A stretch of DNA of 28,926 bases from Pirellulales bacterium (GTDB lineage: Bacteria; Planctomycetota; Planctomycetia; Pirellulales; Thermoguttaceae): positions 1 to 28,926 of the forward strand of contig JAUWHT010000176.1 of assembly GCA_030605745.1 (NCBI GenBank), written 5' to 3'. The translations under genes were made by a program, and so were the position numbers. The notes under the pieces are model-generated. The model did not search any database, had not been told where the DNA came from, and worked only from the letters and a program-made list of their open reading frames with translations. Shown piece by piece: positions 5,633 through 12,346 of the stretch. How positions within the stretch are numbered: position 1 is the first letter of the stretch; each line of letters opens with the position of its first letter.

Positions 5633-6703
5633 ATGAGCAGTTCCATCGATCCGACCGTTCACGCCGTTCTAATGCGCGGCATTGCGATCCCGGCCCACCC
5701 GTTGGCCTTGACTTCCGCGCGGAAGCTCGACGAGCGGCGACAGCGGGCGCTGAGCCGTTACTACATTGCCTCCGGGGCCGGCGGGCTGGCGGTCGGTGTA
5801 CATACCACACAGTTCGCAATCCGAGAGCCGAAACATGCCCTTTACGAACCGGTCCTGCAACTGGCGGCCGAGGAAATGGACCGCGCCGACGGCAACCGCC
5901 AGCAGCCGCTCGTGCGGATCGCCGGCGTGATCGGGCACACAAACCAGGCAGTTGCCGAGGCACAAACGGCCGGGCAACTCGGGTACCACGCCGCGCTGCT
6001 GAGCCTGGCCGCTATGGCCGACGCCGGCGAAGACGAGTTGATCGAGCACTGCCGGGCGGTTGCCCATGTGATCCCGATTGTGGGGTTCTACCTGCAACCG
6101 AGTGTGGGCGGGCGACACCTAAGCTATGCCTTCTGGCGACGGTTCGCTGAGATCGACAACGTCGTGGCAATCAAGATCGCACCGTTTAATCGCTACCAGA
6201 CGATCGACGTGGTCCGCGCGGTTCTCCAGGCCGGTCGCCAAGACATCGCTCTGTACACCGGCAACGACGACAACATCGTCGCCGATCTGATCACCCCGTA
6301 CCGGTTCGACATAAACGGCCAGCCGGTAACACGGCGGATCGTCGGCGGGTTGCTGGGGCACTGGGCCGTGTGGACCAGCAAGGCCGTGCAGATTCTGCGC
6401 GACTGCCACACCGCTGCGGCCTCGGGCGGGGCCGTCCCGGCAGAACTGCTGCAACTGAACGTCGAGGTAACCGACAGCAACGCGGCGGTGTTCGACGCAG
6501 CCAACGGCTTTGCCGGTGTATTGGCCGGTGTTCACGAAGTGCTGCGGCGGCAAGGCTTGTTGGAGGGTATCTGGTGCCTCGATCCGAATGAGATGCTCGG
6601 CCCCGGTCAGGCCGAAGAAATCGACCGCGTCTGCCGCGCCTATCCCCACCTGATCGACGACGAATTTGTGGCCGAGCACCGGGACCAGTGGCTCAGCGGG
6701 TAG
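5633..6703 (+). CDS. Dihydrodipicolinate synthase (DapA)/N-acetylneuraminate lyase family protein
   Basis: This 356-residue TIM-barrel protein belongs to the class I aldolases that form a Schiff base with a keto acid such as pyruvate. The expected lysine is K181 in VVAIKIAPF, and the proton-shuttling tyrosine is Y153 in GFYLQPS. The usual carboxylate-binding GTTGE loop is replaced by GVHTTQF at 55-61, so the substrate probably differs from that of true DapA. The protein is about 60 residues longer than typical DapA. It follows the SDR-like gene in the same direction and is unlikely to be the lysine-biosynthesis enzyme; a sugar-acid aldolase or lyase is more plausible. The start at ATG 5633 has only a weak ribosome-binding site. 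A terminator hairpin follows. Confidence 0.8.
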   Translation: MSSSIDPTVHAVLMRGIAIPAHPLALTSARKLDERRQRALSRYYIASGAGGLAVGVHTTQFAIREPKHALYEPVLQLAAEEMDRADGNRQQPLVRIAGVIGHTNQAVAEAQTAGQLGYHAALLSLAAMADAGEDELIEHCRAVAHVIPIVGFYLQPSVGGRHLSYAFWRRFAEIDNVVAIKIAPFNRYQTIDVVRAVLQAGRQDIALYTGNDDNIVADLITPYRFDINGQPVTRRIVGGLLGHWAVWTSKAVQILRDCHTAAASGGAVPAELLQLNVEVTDSNAAVFDAANGFAGVLAGVHEVLRRQGLLEGIWCLDPNEMLGPGQAEEIDRVCRAYPHLIDDEFVAEHRDQWLSG

Positions 6704-6771
6704 TCGGCCGATGGACATGAACCTGTTGACCCACTAGCTCGGCTTGATCGGCGGTTGTGCATTCGTATCGG

Positions 6772-6794
6772 CGCGACCGGCGGTCGCGGCTTTA
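6772..6794 (+). terminator. Hairpin between convergent genes
   Basis: Seven-base perfect arms CGCGACC and GGTCGCG enclose a GGC loop (6772-6788), followed by a short TTT. It lies between the aldolase stop and the stop of the convergent BRCT/MerR/TPR gene and probably ends transcription of the plus-strand genes. Confidence 0.55.
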
Positions 6795-7979
6795 TGGCGT
6801 GAGCCGGGTCCGGGCCTCGGCTGCCCAGGGGCTCTCCGGGGCCAGTTCCAGGAACGCCCGCCAGTGCTGCTCCGAGCGGTCGCGCCGGCCCAGCTCGTCG
6901 AGTGCCCGGGCAAGATGGTAGTGCACGTCGGCATAGTCGGCGTGATAGGCCAGTGCCCCTTCAAACGCGGCCACCGCCAGATCGGTCTGGCCCGTCTCGG
7001 CCAGCACGCAGCCCAGGTTGGCCCGGGCTTCCACGTAATCCTCGTCCAACTCGACGGCCGTGTAGTAGCGTTCTCGGGCCGCCGACAGATCGCCCTGGCG
7101 ATAGAGCAATTCGGCCACCTGGAAGCAGATTTCGGGATTGGGACCTGCGGCAGCCATTGCCGCGCGGTACATCTCGGCGGCCGCCGCTAGTTGGCCGTCC
7201 TCTTCCAACTCGGCAGCCAACCGGCACATCTCCTCGGGCGAGGTGGCAACCGGCTCGGGCCCGGGTATCGAGACCACCGGCTCGCCCGCGGTCAAACCCA
7301 CCGGCTCGCGCTCCCAAGACTCGAAGTCGAACCGCAACTGCCCGCCCGGCTCGAGCAGACCGTCACCTTGCCGAAGCAATATCTCTTTGCCCCGGACGAT
7401 GACCGACAACTGTGCCAGCGGCCGCTCCACCTCGGGCAGGTACCGGGCCAACGCCGCCAGCTTCTTCTCGATCTGCCCGGGCGAAACACCGGCCGCCAAC
7501 AACTCGGCCAATCGCCGCGCGGCAGCCACTTCCCGGAAATCGAAGTACGGCAACCGCCGCACCTCTCGCACCGGAACGATCAACCCCCGCCGGTGCCAGC
7601 GGCGGATCACCGCCACCGAAACGCCCAACAACTCGGCCAGCATCGCCGGCGTGTAAAGCCGGTGGATGTCTTCCGGCCCCTCGACCAGCCCGAGCCGCTC
7701 CCAGAGTTGCGTCTCGGTGATGACCCGAAGCGTGCCCTGCTGGGCCGCTTGCTGGGTCGGCTCGTCGAACCACTCGTCCAGTCCGTCGGCCTGCGGCACC
7801 GGCAGCTCCTCCTCGCCGACCACCGCCAAATCGACCGACGCATCCGGCTTCTCCACCACCACCGCCCCATGCCGGCGAACCAACTGCGCCGCTTCCCGCC
7901 GCGACATACTGCCCAGCTTGCCGACAAACGCCACCCGCCGGCCCTTGAGGATATCAGAGGTTTCGTCAGGGAGAAACAT
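6792..7979 (-). CDS. BRCT - MerR-type HTH - TPR fusion protein
   Basis: The 395-residue protein combines three domains. Residues about 10-70 are BRCT-like (GRRVAFVGKLGSMSRREAAQ followed by LVRRHGAVVVEKP), resembling the BRCT of DNA ligase. Residues about 105-185 are a MerR-like winged helix (YTPAMLAELLGVSVAVIRRW then HRRGLIVPVREVRRLPYFDF). Residues about 245-390 are at least three tetratricopeptide repeats, for example AEMYRAAMAAAGPNPEICFQ and ARERYYTAVELDEDYVEAR. It is probably a DNA-associated regulator or scaffold; the exact role is unknown. The frame also opens at ATG 8003, but those eight extra residues (MSKYEVPS) are encoded almost entirely by a dispersed repeat that recurs at 9638-9726, so ATG 7979 is the likelier start. 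Cytosolic, no signal peptide. Confidence 0.8.
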   Translation of the reverse strand: MFLPDETSDILKGRRVAFVGKLGSMSRREAAQLVRRHGAVVVEKPDASVDLAVVGEEELPVPQADGLDEWFDEPTQQAAQQGTLRVITETQLWERLGLVEGPEDIHRLYTPAMLAELLGVSVAVIRRWHRRGLIVPVREVRRLPYFDFREVAAARRLAELLAAGVSPGQIEKKLAALARYLPEVERPLAQLSVIVRGKEILLRQGDGLLEPGGQLRFDFESWEREPVGLTAGEPVVSIPGPEPVATSPEEMCRLAAELEEDGQLAAAAEMYRAAMAAAGPNPEICFQVAELLYRQGDLSAARERYYTAVELDEDYVEARANLGCVLAETGQTDLAVAAFEGALAYHADYADVHYHLARALDELGRRDRSEQHWRAFLELAPESPWAAEARTRLTP

Positions 7980-7983
7980 TGAG

Positions 7984-8072
7984 GGCACTTCGTACTTCGA
8001 CATTCCTTGTTCGATATTCGATATTCATTGTCACGAGTAAATTGCTGGTATAATAATTCTTGCGAGTTGCCT
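7984..8072 (-). repeat. 89-bp dispersed repeat, copy 1 (left arm of an inverted pair)
   Basis: Read on the minus strand it runs from AGGCAACTCGCAAGAATTAT to GTCGAAGTACGAAGTGCC and contains a tandem GAATATC GAATATC core. It matches 9638-9726 (opposite strand) at 87 of 89 positions. It lies immediately before the BRCT/MerR/TPR gene. The plus strand of this copy contains a TATAAT box at about 8049-8054. Confidence 0.9.
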
Positions 8073-8527
8073 TACAACCCCCAGATATCCATAGGGTCGG
8101 TAATGTCGGGGTCATCATAACGCCCCAACGTCGCCAGCCACTCGGGCATCCCGTCCTTGATTGCTTCCTTCAGGTCTTGCAGGTCGTCGGCCTCAATATG
8201 TCCCTGCTCCTTCATAAAGGTATAGAACTTCTTCAGACTGGCCGCATTCTCTCGAATCGAACTCAGGCTGGCCCACATCGCCTTGCGGATGAACCAATAG
8301 CCCAGAAACATCGAGATTTCACCGGCGCCATCCTTGGCCGGCATGGCGTCCTCGTATAGCAGAAACTCGTTGATATAGAAGTTCACATTTTCCACGTGCC
8401 GCTGAATCGTCTTCTCCGTAAGTCCCTTTTCAGAAAACCATTGCTCAAAGTCAGCCAGCAGCTTGCCGTTCTCCTCCCGGATCTTGGCACACGCCCGTTC
8501 GTACTCTTCGTATTCATTTTTTGGCAT
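8072..8527 (-). CDS. Tyrosine-recombinase core-binding-like protein without a catalytic domain
   Basis: This 151-residue protein resembles the N-terminal SAM-like (core-binding) domain of phage integrases: ADFEQWFSEKGLTEKTIQRH at about 25-44, a middle NVNFYINEFLLYEDA, and SIRENAASLKKFYTFMKEQG near 90-110. The catalytic domain with its R-H-R-Y residues is absent, and the protein ends normally with YDDPDITDPMDIWGL, so this looks like a stand-alone family rather than a truncation. It could bind DNA or be a domesticated recombinase part. Its ATG overlaps the stop of the preceding gene by one base (TAATG), giving translational coupling. Its own stop sits at the inner edge of repeat copy 1. Function unknown. 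Confidence 0.65.
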   Translation of the reverse strand: MPKNEYEEYERACAKIREENGKLLADFEQWFSEKGLTEKTIQRHVENVNFYINEFLLYEDAMPAKDGAGEISMFLGYWFIRKAMWASLSSIRENAASLKKFYTFMKEQGHIEADDLQDLKEAIKDGMPEWLATLGRYDDPDITDPMDIWGL

Positions 8528-9105
8528 TAGTGTCTTCTCTTTATGTGTGTATGAGGTAGCGACGTAATGATCCCGAATGTGGCTTTCGCTTCCCGATAAT
8601 CATCATTCAACCCTCTCCGGATACCTGGACCGAAAGTAATCCTATACGGTTGCAATGCTCCATCGTAGATGATCTGGTCCTTGAAAGGCAACAGAATGGT
8701 CTCGGTGTAGATGGGCAGGTGTGGCCCGACCACTTCATCGAACGGGTCCATAAGTGCAAGCACTCCGTAGGCTTTCGGCGGGGACTTGGGCTCGAGGAAT
8801 ACCGCATACCGCTTAAGGTAACGAAAAATGTAGAAGCTCCCGATGAGGGCGTGTCTCCAACTGGAAACGATTTCCAGTTCGTCCGCTGAAAAACTGGCCG
8901 GGTTGTCCTTGACGAACTCGTCAATAAGCTCAGGCTGGCCATGAACGGCGTCCCGAACTTTAAGCCGTGTCTCCAACGGCAACGATAGGAAGTCCGGCGG
9001 ATTCGTAGCTGCATTGGGCAACACTTCCAGCTTTTGGCCCGCATAGGACACCAAAGCCATGTGTAGCCTGTAGAACAATTGGCAGTCTTCTGGGGAAAGG
9101 TTCAT
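8527..9105 (-). CDS. Conserved hypothetical protein, partner of the core-binding-like protein
   Basis: A 192-residue soluble protein without recognisable catalytic motif. It begins MNLSPEDCQLFYRLHMALVS and has blocks such as LSLPLETRLKVRDAVHGQPE, ELIDEFVKDNPASFSADELE, SSWRHALIGSFYIFRYLKRY, PKAYGVLALMDPFDEV and a closing AKATFGIITSLP. The strong mix of helices followed by a beta-rich C-terminal half looks like a folded domain, and similar proteins are, to my recollection, widespread and adjacent to the core-binding-like gene. The frame is open up to 9273, but the extra N-terminus reads through an inverted-repeat element, so ATG 9105 is preferred; AAAGG lies just upstream of it. It is coupled to the downstream gene through TAATG. 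No function is proposed. Confidence 0.65.
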   Translation of the reverse strand: MNLSPEDCQLFYRLHMALVSYAGQKLEVLPNAATNPPDFLSLPLETRLKVRDAVHGQPELIDEFVKDNPASFSADELEIVSSWRHALIGSFYIFRYLKRYAVFLEPKSPPKAYGVLALMDPFDEVVGPHLPIYTETILLPFKDQIIYDGALQPYRITFGPGIRRGLNDDYREAKATFGIITSLPHTHIKRRH

Positions 9106-9134
9106 TCTTGCTCGTCCTGAATTATCTAGCGTGG

Positions 9135-9280
9135 AAAAGGTGACGGGCACCAAATCTGGGCATAGTGAAGAGTCTTGGAAAGATAAAGCACTTTTGTGAG
9201 CGGGGAAAAGTGAGTGCGCATCAAGCCCACATATCCCATGCCCCCTGGGTATCCTGAATTTGGTGCCTGTCACCTCTTTT
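9135..9280. repeat. Inverted-repeat element between DUF2283 and the hypothetical gene
   Basis: An 18-base arm AGGTGACGGGCACCAAAT (9138-9155) is matched by its complement at 9258-9275 with a single mismatch; flanking AAAA and TTTT extend the symmetry. Each arm is itself nearly palindromic (GGTGmCnGkCACC). The roughly 100-base interior has no convincing gene. The element resembles REP-like or MITE-like intergenic repeats. Confidence 0.75.
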
Positions 9281-9285
9281 CTCTA

Positions 9286-9525
9286 CTAGATGGCCTTGAA
9301 TAACCTCAGGTCTGCCCTGATCGGCAACTCGAACAACTCGTTCCGCAACAGCCGCGTCGAGAAGAAAAGCACCTCGAGGTTCTCGACTTCGCCCGTATGG
9401 GGGTTGAGTCGCGCGACCATTTCGTCCCCCAGTTCCTCCGACACTTGCTCCGCGTAGGGCCGACACTTGTCGATGTGGAGAATGTCGGCCTCGCGGTCGT
9501 ACTTGAACGTCAACCCCGTCTCCAT
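9286..9525 (-). CDS. DUF2283 family protein
   Basis: The 79-residue protein has the DUF2283 opening LTFKYDREADILHIDKCRPY, then a charged middle (EELGDEMVARLNPHTGEVEN) and LEVLFFSTRLLR, and ends LPIRADLRLFKAI. A strong GGAAGGAG lies just before the ATG at 9525 and a good promoter lies 50 bases upstream. It is more distant from the DUF2283 at 4303 than simple duplication would predict. No DUF4258 gene is adjacent, so if these proteins are antitoxins this one is solitary. It is the first gene of the segment enclosed by the 89-bp inverted repeats. Confidence 0.75.
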   Translation of the reverse strand: METGLTFKYDREADILHIDKCRPYAEQVSEELGDEMVARLNPHTGEVENLEVLFFSTRLLRNELFELPIRADLRLFKAI

Positions 9526-9574
9526 TCGACTTCTCCTTCCGCCAGACTACGGCAACACAATCACCATACTACCA

Positions 9575-9604
9575 CTTATAGCGGACTACAGGGTGAACTG
9601 TCAA
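9575..9604 (-). promoter_or_regulatory. Sigma70-type promoter for the repeat-enclosed genes
   Basis: On the minus strand TTGACA (9604-9599) is followed after 18 bases by TATAAG (9580-9575). It reads toward the DUF2283 gene starting at 9525 and lies inside the inverted-repeat segment. Confidence 0.65.
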
Positions 9605-9637
9605 GATGCCGAAGAAGGCCGGCAGGATGCCGGCGTT

Positions 9638-9726
9638 AGGCAACTCGCAAGAATTAGTATACCAGCGATTTACTCGTGACAATGAATATCGAATATCGAA
9701 CAAGGAATGTCGAAGTACGAAGTGCC
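9638..9726 (+). repeat. 89-bp dispersed repeat, copy 2 (right arm of an inverted pair)
   Basis: It runs from AGGCAACTCGCAAGAATTAG to GTCGAAGTACGAAGTGCC and differs from the complement of 7984-8072 at two positions. Together the two copies bound a 1.7 kb segment with three genes. A small hairpin, GCCGGC-AGGAT-GCCGGC (9619-9635), lies just before it. Confidence 0.9.
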
Positions 9727-9756
9727 GTCGCCGTTTCGCCTTCTGTTTGATTTCAT

Positions 9757-9827
9757 CCTTCGACATTCTTTGTTCGATATTCGATATTCGCGTTGACTCG
9801 GTATATTATTTTCTGCGAGTTGCCTTA
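9757..9827 (-). repeat. Dispersed repeat, copy 3 (diverged)
   Basis: The same family on the minus strand: AGGCAACTCGCA at one end and GAATATCGAATATCGAACAA then AGAATGTCGAAG at the other are conserved, but the middle is changed and about 10-15 bases shorter. It is inverted relative to copy 2, only 30 bases away, so 9638-9827 can form a long hairpin. Together with 9526-9637 these elements fill the gene-free stretch 9526-9847. Confidence 0.8.
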
Positions 9828-9847
9828 CACTTACTGGTGATACCGAA

Positions 9848-11191
9848 TCAGGTGCCCTGGTTGGTCGGCGAGGGGTAGACCTCGCGCAAGGGGGCCGGTT
9901 GCTTGCTCTGCTGAGACTGCGGTGCGGCTGACTCTGGGGGCAGCGCGGGCTTCTGCTCTGGCGCCGCGGGGGTTGGCTGCTGCGGTTTGGTGGCCGTCGT
10001 TGGTGCAGACGGAACTTGCAGCGGCACGCCGCACGGGTCGAGCGGCACCCGGCAGTAGACTGTCCGTGGCGTGTAGTAGGTGTACGTTACGGGAATCCGC
10101 TTCTCGATGCACCGCGGCACGCGAATCGTCTGTTGCACCGCCTGCATCCGGCAGACCCGGTACGGAATCTTCTCTACCCGTTGTTCGTAGACCATCCGGC
10201 AGGTGGTCACCGGCACCTGGCGGACACGCTCCTCGGTAACCATCCGGCAGACCTGGTACGGAACCTTCCGCTCGACGCGTTCCACCACCGGACGGTGTAC
10301 GGTGTACGGCACCTGGCGGACGTGCTCTTCGGTCACCATCCGGCAAACCCGGTACGGCACCGTGCGGCAGACCTGCTCCTGGCGGTAGCGGCAGACCTGG
10401 ACGGGCACCTGCCGGCTGACCACTTGCGAGACGTAAGTGGTTTGCGGGACCTGCCGGGCAACAAGGTTCGGCTGCCACGTCCGACGGACCTCGTAGCGGC
10501 CGCGCGGGCTTTGAACCCAGTACAATCCGGGCCGCTGATACGCCGTTGCCCCGGTACACGGGTCGACCGTGCAACTGCCCGAATGCCAGGTGAGCCTGGT
10601 CCGCGGCCAACCCGGCTTGAATACCGTCTGTTCCGTGTAACATCCCTGGTCGACGTACTCGGTCCGGTAGCTCGTCACCGGCCGCATCACCGTGTGGCAC
10701 TCGGTCCGATACGCCGTCTCGTAGACCGGCTTGCAGACCGTGTAACACTCCTGGCGCTGTTGGGTTTCCCAAACCGGCTTGCATACCGTGTAGCGCTCTT
10801 CGCGGCTGGCCGTCTCTTGCACGTAGCGGACCCGGTTGTAGCTGCAATCTCGAATCTGCGTCTCGTAGACCGGGCGGCATACGGTGTAGCGTTCCTCCCG
10901 GGTGCTGGTTTCGTAGACGGGCCGGGCGACCGTGTAGCGACGCTCGCGTAGTTGCGTTTCCCAGACCGGGCGGTAGCAGGTGACTTGCCGCTCTTCGCAG
11001 ACCGTCTCGTACTCGATCCGACAGGCGGTCACTTCCCGCTGATCGCACACTGTCTGATAGACGATTTGATACGCTGGGCCGTCTATGCACGTCACACATG
11101 CTGAGGGCGGACAACAGACCTGGGCCGGCGCTGAAGCAGTCCACAACACCAGCACAGAAAACCCCAACGCGATTCGCAATGGCACGTTCAT
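9848..11191 (-). CDS. Secreted YTV-type repeat protein, Cys/Tyr/Arg-rich
   Basis: The 447-residue protein has a signal peptide (MNVPLRIALGFSVLVLWTAS, cleavage likely after APA) and two blocks of tandem repeats. The N-terminal block (about 45-190) repeats a roughly 20-22-residue unit of the form REERYTVCRPVYETQ at least seven times. The C-terminal block (about 270-390) repeats units like VPYQVCRMVTEERVRQ. They are separated by a non-repeating part containing TWHSGSCTVDPCTGATAYQR; the C-terminus is Pro/Gln-rich. Such YTV repeats are characteristic of planctomycete envelope proteins, which lends support to the host assignment. The many cysteines suggest disulfide cross-linked envelope material. 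ATG 11191 follows GAGGTGA and starts the signal peptide; the longer frame to 11356 is rejected. Exact role unknown. Confidence 0.85.
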   Translation of the reverse strand: MNVPLRIALGFSVLVLWTASAPAQVCCPPSACVTCIDGPAYQIVYQTVCDQREVTACRIEYETVCEERQVTCYRPVWETQLRERRYTVARPVYETSTREERYTVCRPVYETQIRDCSYNRVRYVQETASREERYTVCKPVWETQQRQECYTVCKPVYETAYRTECHTVMRPVTSYRTEYVDQGCYTEQTVFKPGWPRTRLTWHSGSCTVDPCTGATAYQRPGLYWVQSPRGRYEVRRTWQPNLVARQVPQTTYVSQVVSRQVPVQVCRYRQEQVCRTVPYRVCRMVTEEHVRQVPYTVHRPVVERVERKVPYQVCRMVTEERVRQVPVTTCRMVYEQRVEKIPYRVCRMQAVQQTIRVPRCIEKRIPVTYTYYTPRTVYCRVPLDPCGVPLQVPSAPTTATKPQQPTPAAPEQKPALPPESAAPQSQQSKQPAPLREVYPSPTNQGT

Positions 11192-11568
11192 TTTCAATTC
11201 ACCTCGCCGGCCGCTGGGGCCGGCACTTGTGGAAAAGGAGGAAGTGCAACCCCCAGCCCGACCGGGAGCCACTTCCCAATAATACATCCCCTCATATGAG
11301 TCTGCCAGATAATAGATCAAAGGGCAAATGGCAAAGCGGCAAGCGGGCCGGCTCAATGGACGTTAGTCCAAGTACCGTAAGGGTTTAGGAATTTCAGAAA
11401 AATTTTAAGTTTCCCGGCGGACTCGCCGACCGCAGATTTTGACAAAACGACGCAACTTGTTTGCTTGCAACCAGTTGCGAGTTGAGTTTGCTTAACCGCT
11501 ACAATCTCCCCGGGACCGCAGTCTCGGGGCGTTTCGGCCACTCGAATAATCTGCAACAATGGGCCCCG
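11192..11568. other. Gene-free divergent region between the YTV gene and the lipoate-ligase gene
   Basis: No gene is supported here. On the plus strand a weak promoter-like pair TTGCGA (11475-11480) and TACAAT (11500-11505), spacing 19, precedes a hairpin with arms CCCCGGGAC (11508-11516) and GTCTCGGGG (11521-11529), one mismatch, which would fall in the leader of the lipoate-ligase gene. No convincing promoter was found for the YTV gene. Confidence 0.4.
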
Positions 11569-12288
11569 ATGCGATACCTGGACCTGACCCTTCCCACACC
11601 GGCCGAGAACCTGGCGCTGGACGAGGCGTTGTTGGAACAATCCGAGTCGGCCGGGCGGCCCACCGAAACGCTCCGCCTCTGGGAGTCCAACCGGCCGATG
11701 GTCGTCCTTGGCCGCTCGTCAAAAATCGACGACGAAATACACGCGGACACCTGCCGGAAGCTGGACATCCCGATCCTGCGCCGAATAAGCGGCGGGGCGG
11801 CAATACTGACCGGGCCGGGATGCCTGATGTACGCAGTAGTGTTCAGCCACCGGGCCCGCGGCGGACTGCGCGCGATTGATCACGCACATCGGTTCGTGCT
11901 CGGCACACTGGCCGCGGCACTGGCGCCATTGGCGCCTGATGTAAAGTACCGGGGAATCAGCGACCTAGCCGTCGGGGAGTTGAAGTTCTCTGGCAACAGT
12001 GTCCGCTACAAGCGCGATCATTTGCTGTACCACGGCACGCTGTTGTACAACTTCCCGTTGGAGCTAATCGACCGCTGCCTGGCAATGCCCCCGCGCCGGC
12101 CAGAGTATCGGCGCGAGCGGGCACATGGGGCGTTCGTTACGAATCTTCGGCTGGACGCCGCGGCGATTCGCCGGGCGCTGATCGCCGCCTGGGATGCCAA
12201 TGAGCCGCTGGTCGACTGGCCCCGAGAACTCACGCGCCGTCTGGCCGCCGAGAAGTACAGCCGGCCGGAGTGGAACGAAAAGCTGTAG
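11569..12288 (+). CDS. Lipoate--protein ligase A / biotin-lipoate ligase family protein
   Basis: The 239-residue protein belongs to the LplA/LipM family, which transfers lipoyl or octanoyl groups to lysines of E2 and GcvH proteins. The signature RRISGGAAI is at residues 71-79 (family RRxSGGGAV) and the catalytic-lysine region is LKFSGNSVRYKRD near 138-150 with K139, followed by YHGTLLYNF. The N-terminus MRYLDLTLPTPAENLALDEA is typical. ATG 11569 is chosen; the open frame extends to 11461 but crosses a leader hairpin. The protein is shorter than E. coli LplA, which has an extra C-terminal domain, so it may be an octanoyl/lipoyl transferase rather than a full ligase. It is transcribed alone, convergent with the GH95 gene. 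Confidence 0.8.
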   Translation: MRYLDLTLPTPAENLALDEALLEQSESAGRPTETLRLWESNRPMVVLGRSSKIDDEIHADTCRKLDIPILRRISGGAAILTGPGCLMYAVVFSHRARGGLRAIDHAHRFVLGTLAAALAPLAPDVKYRGISDLAVGELKFSGNSVRYKRDHLLYHGTLLYNFPLELIDRCLAMPPRRPEYRRERAHGAFVTNLRLDAAAIRRALIAAWDANEPLVDWPRELTRRLAAEKYSRPEWNEKL

Positions 12289-12320
12289 GAGGCGACTCCG
12301 CCGGCGACAATCCGTTTAGA

Positions 12321-12339
12321 GGCCGTCGGTACGACGGCC
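12321..12339. terminator. Symmetric hairpin between convergent genes
   Basis: Perfect 7-base arms GGCCGTC and GACGGCC enclose the loop GGTAC. It lies between the stops of the lipoate-ligase gene and the GH95 gene and could serve both strands; no T-run follows, so this is a possible terminator only. Confidence 0.4.
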
Positions 12340-12346
12340 ATTGGCA

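Noticed and set aside
7984..9726. Inverted-repeat segment considered as an insertion sequence
   Set aside because: No transposase is encoded; arms are longer and the cargo unlike known insertion sequences, and target-site duplications could not be recognised. Kept as a finding only.
10016..10951. 311-codon plus-strand frame opposite the YTV gene
   Set aside because: Antisense shadow of tandem repeats.
9831..11144. 437-codon minus-strand frame overlapping the YTV gene
   Set aside because: The alternative frame of a repetitive gene; its repeats only mirror those of the YTV protein, and it lacks a signal peptide.
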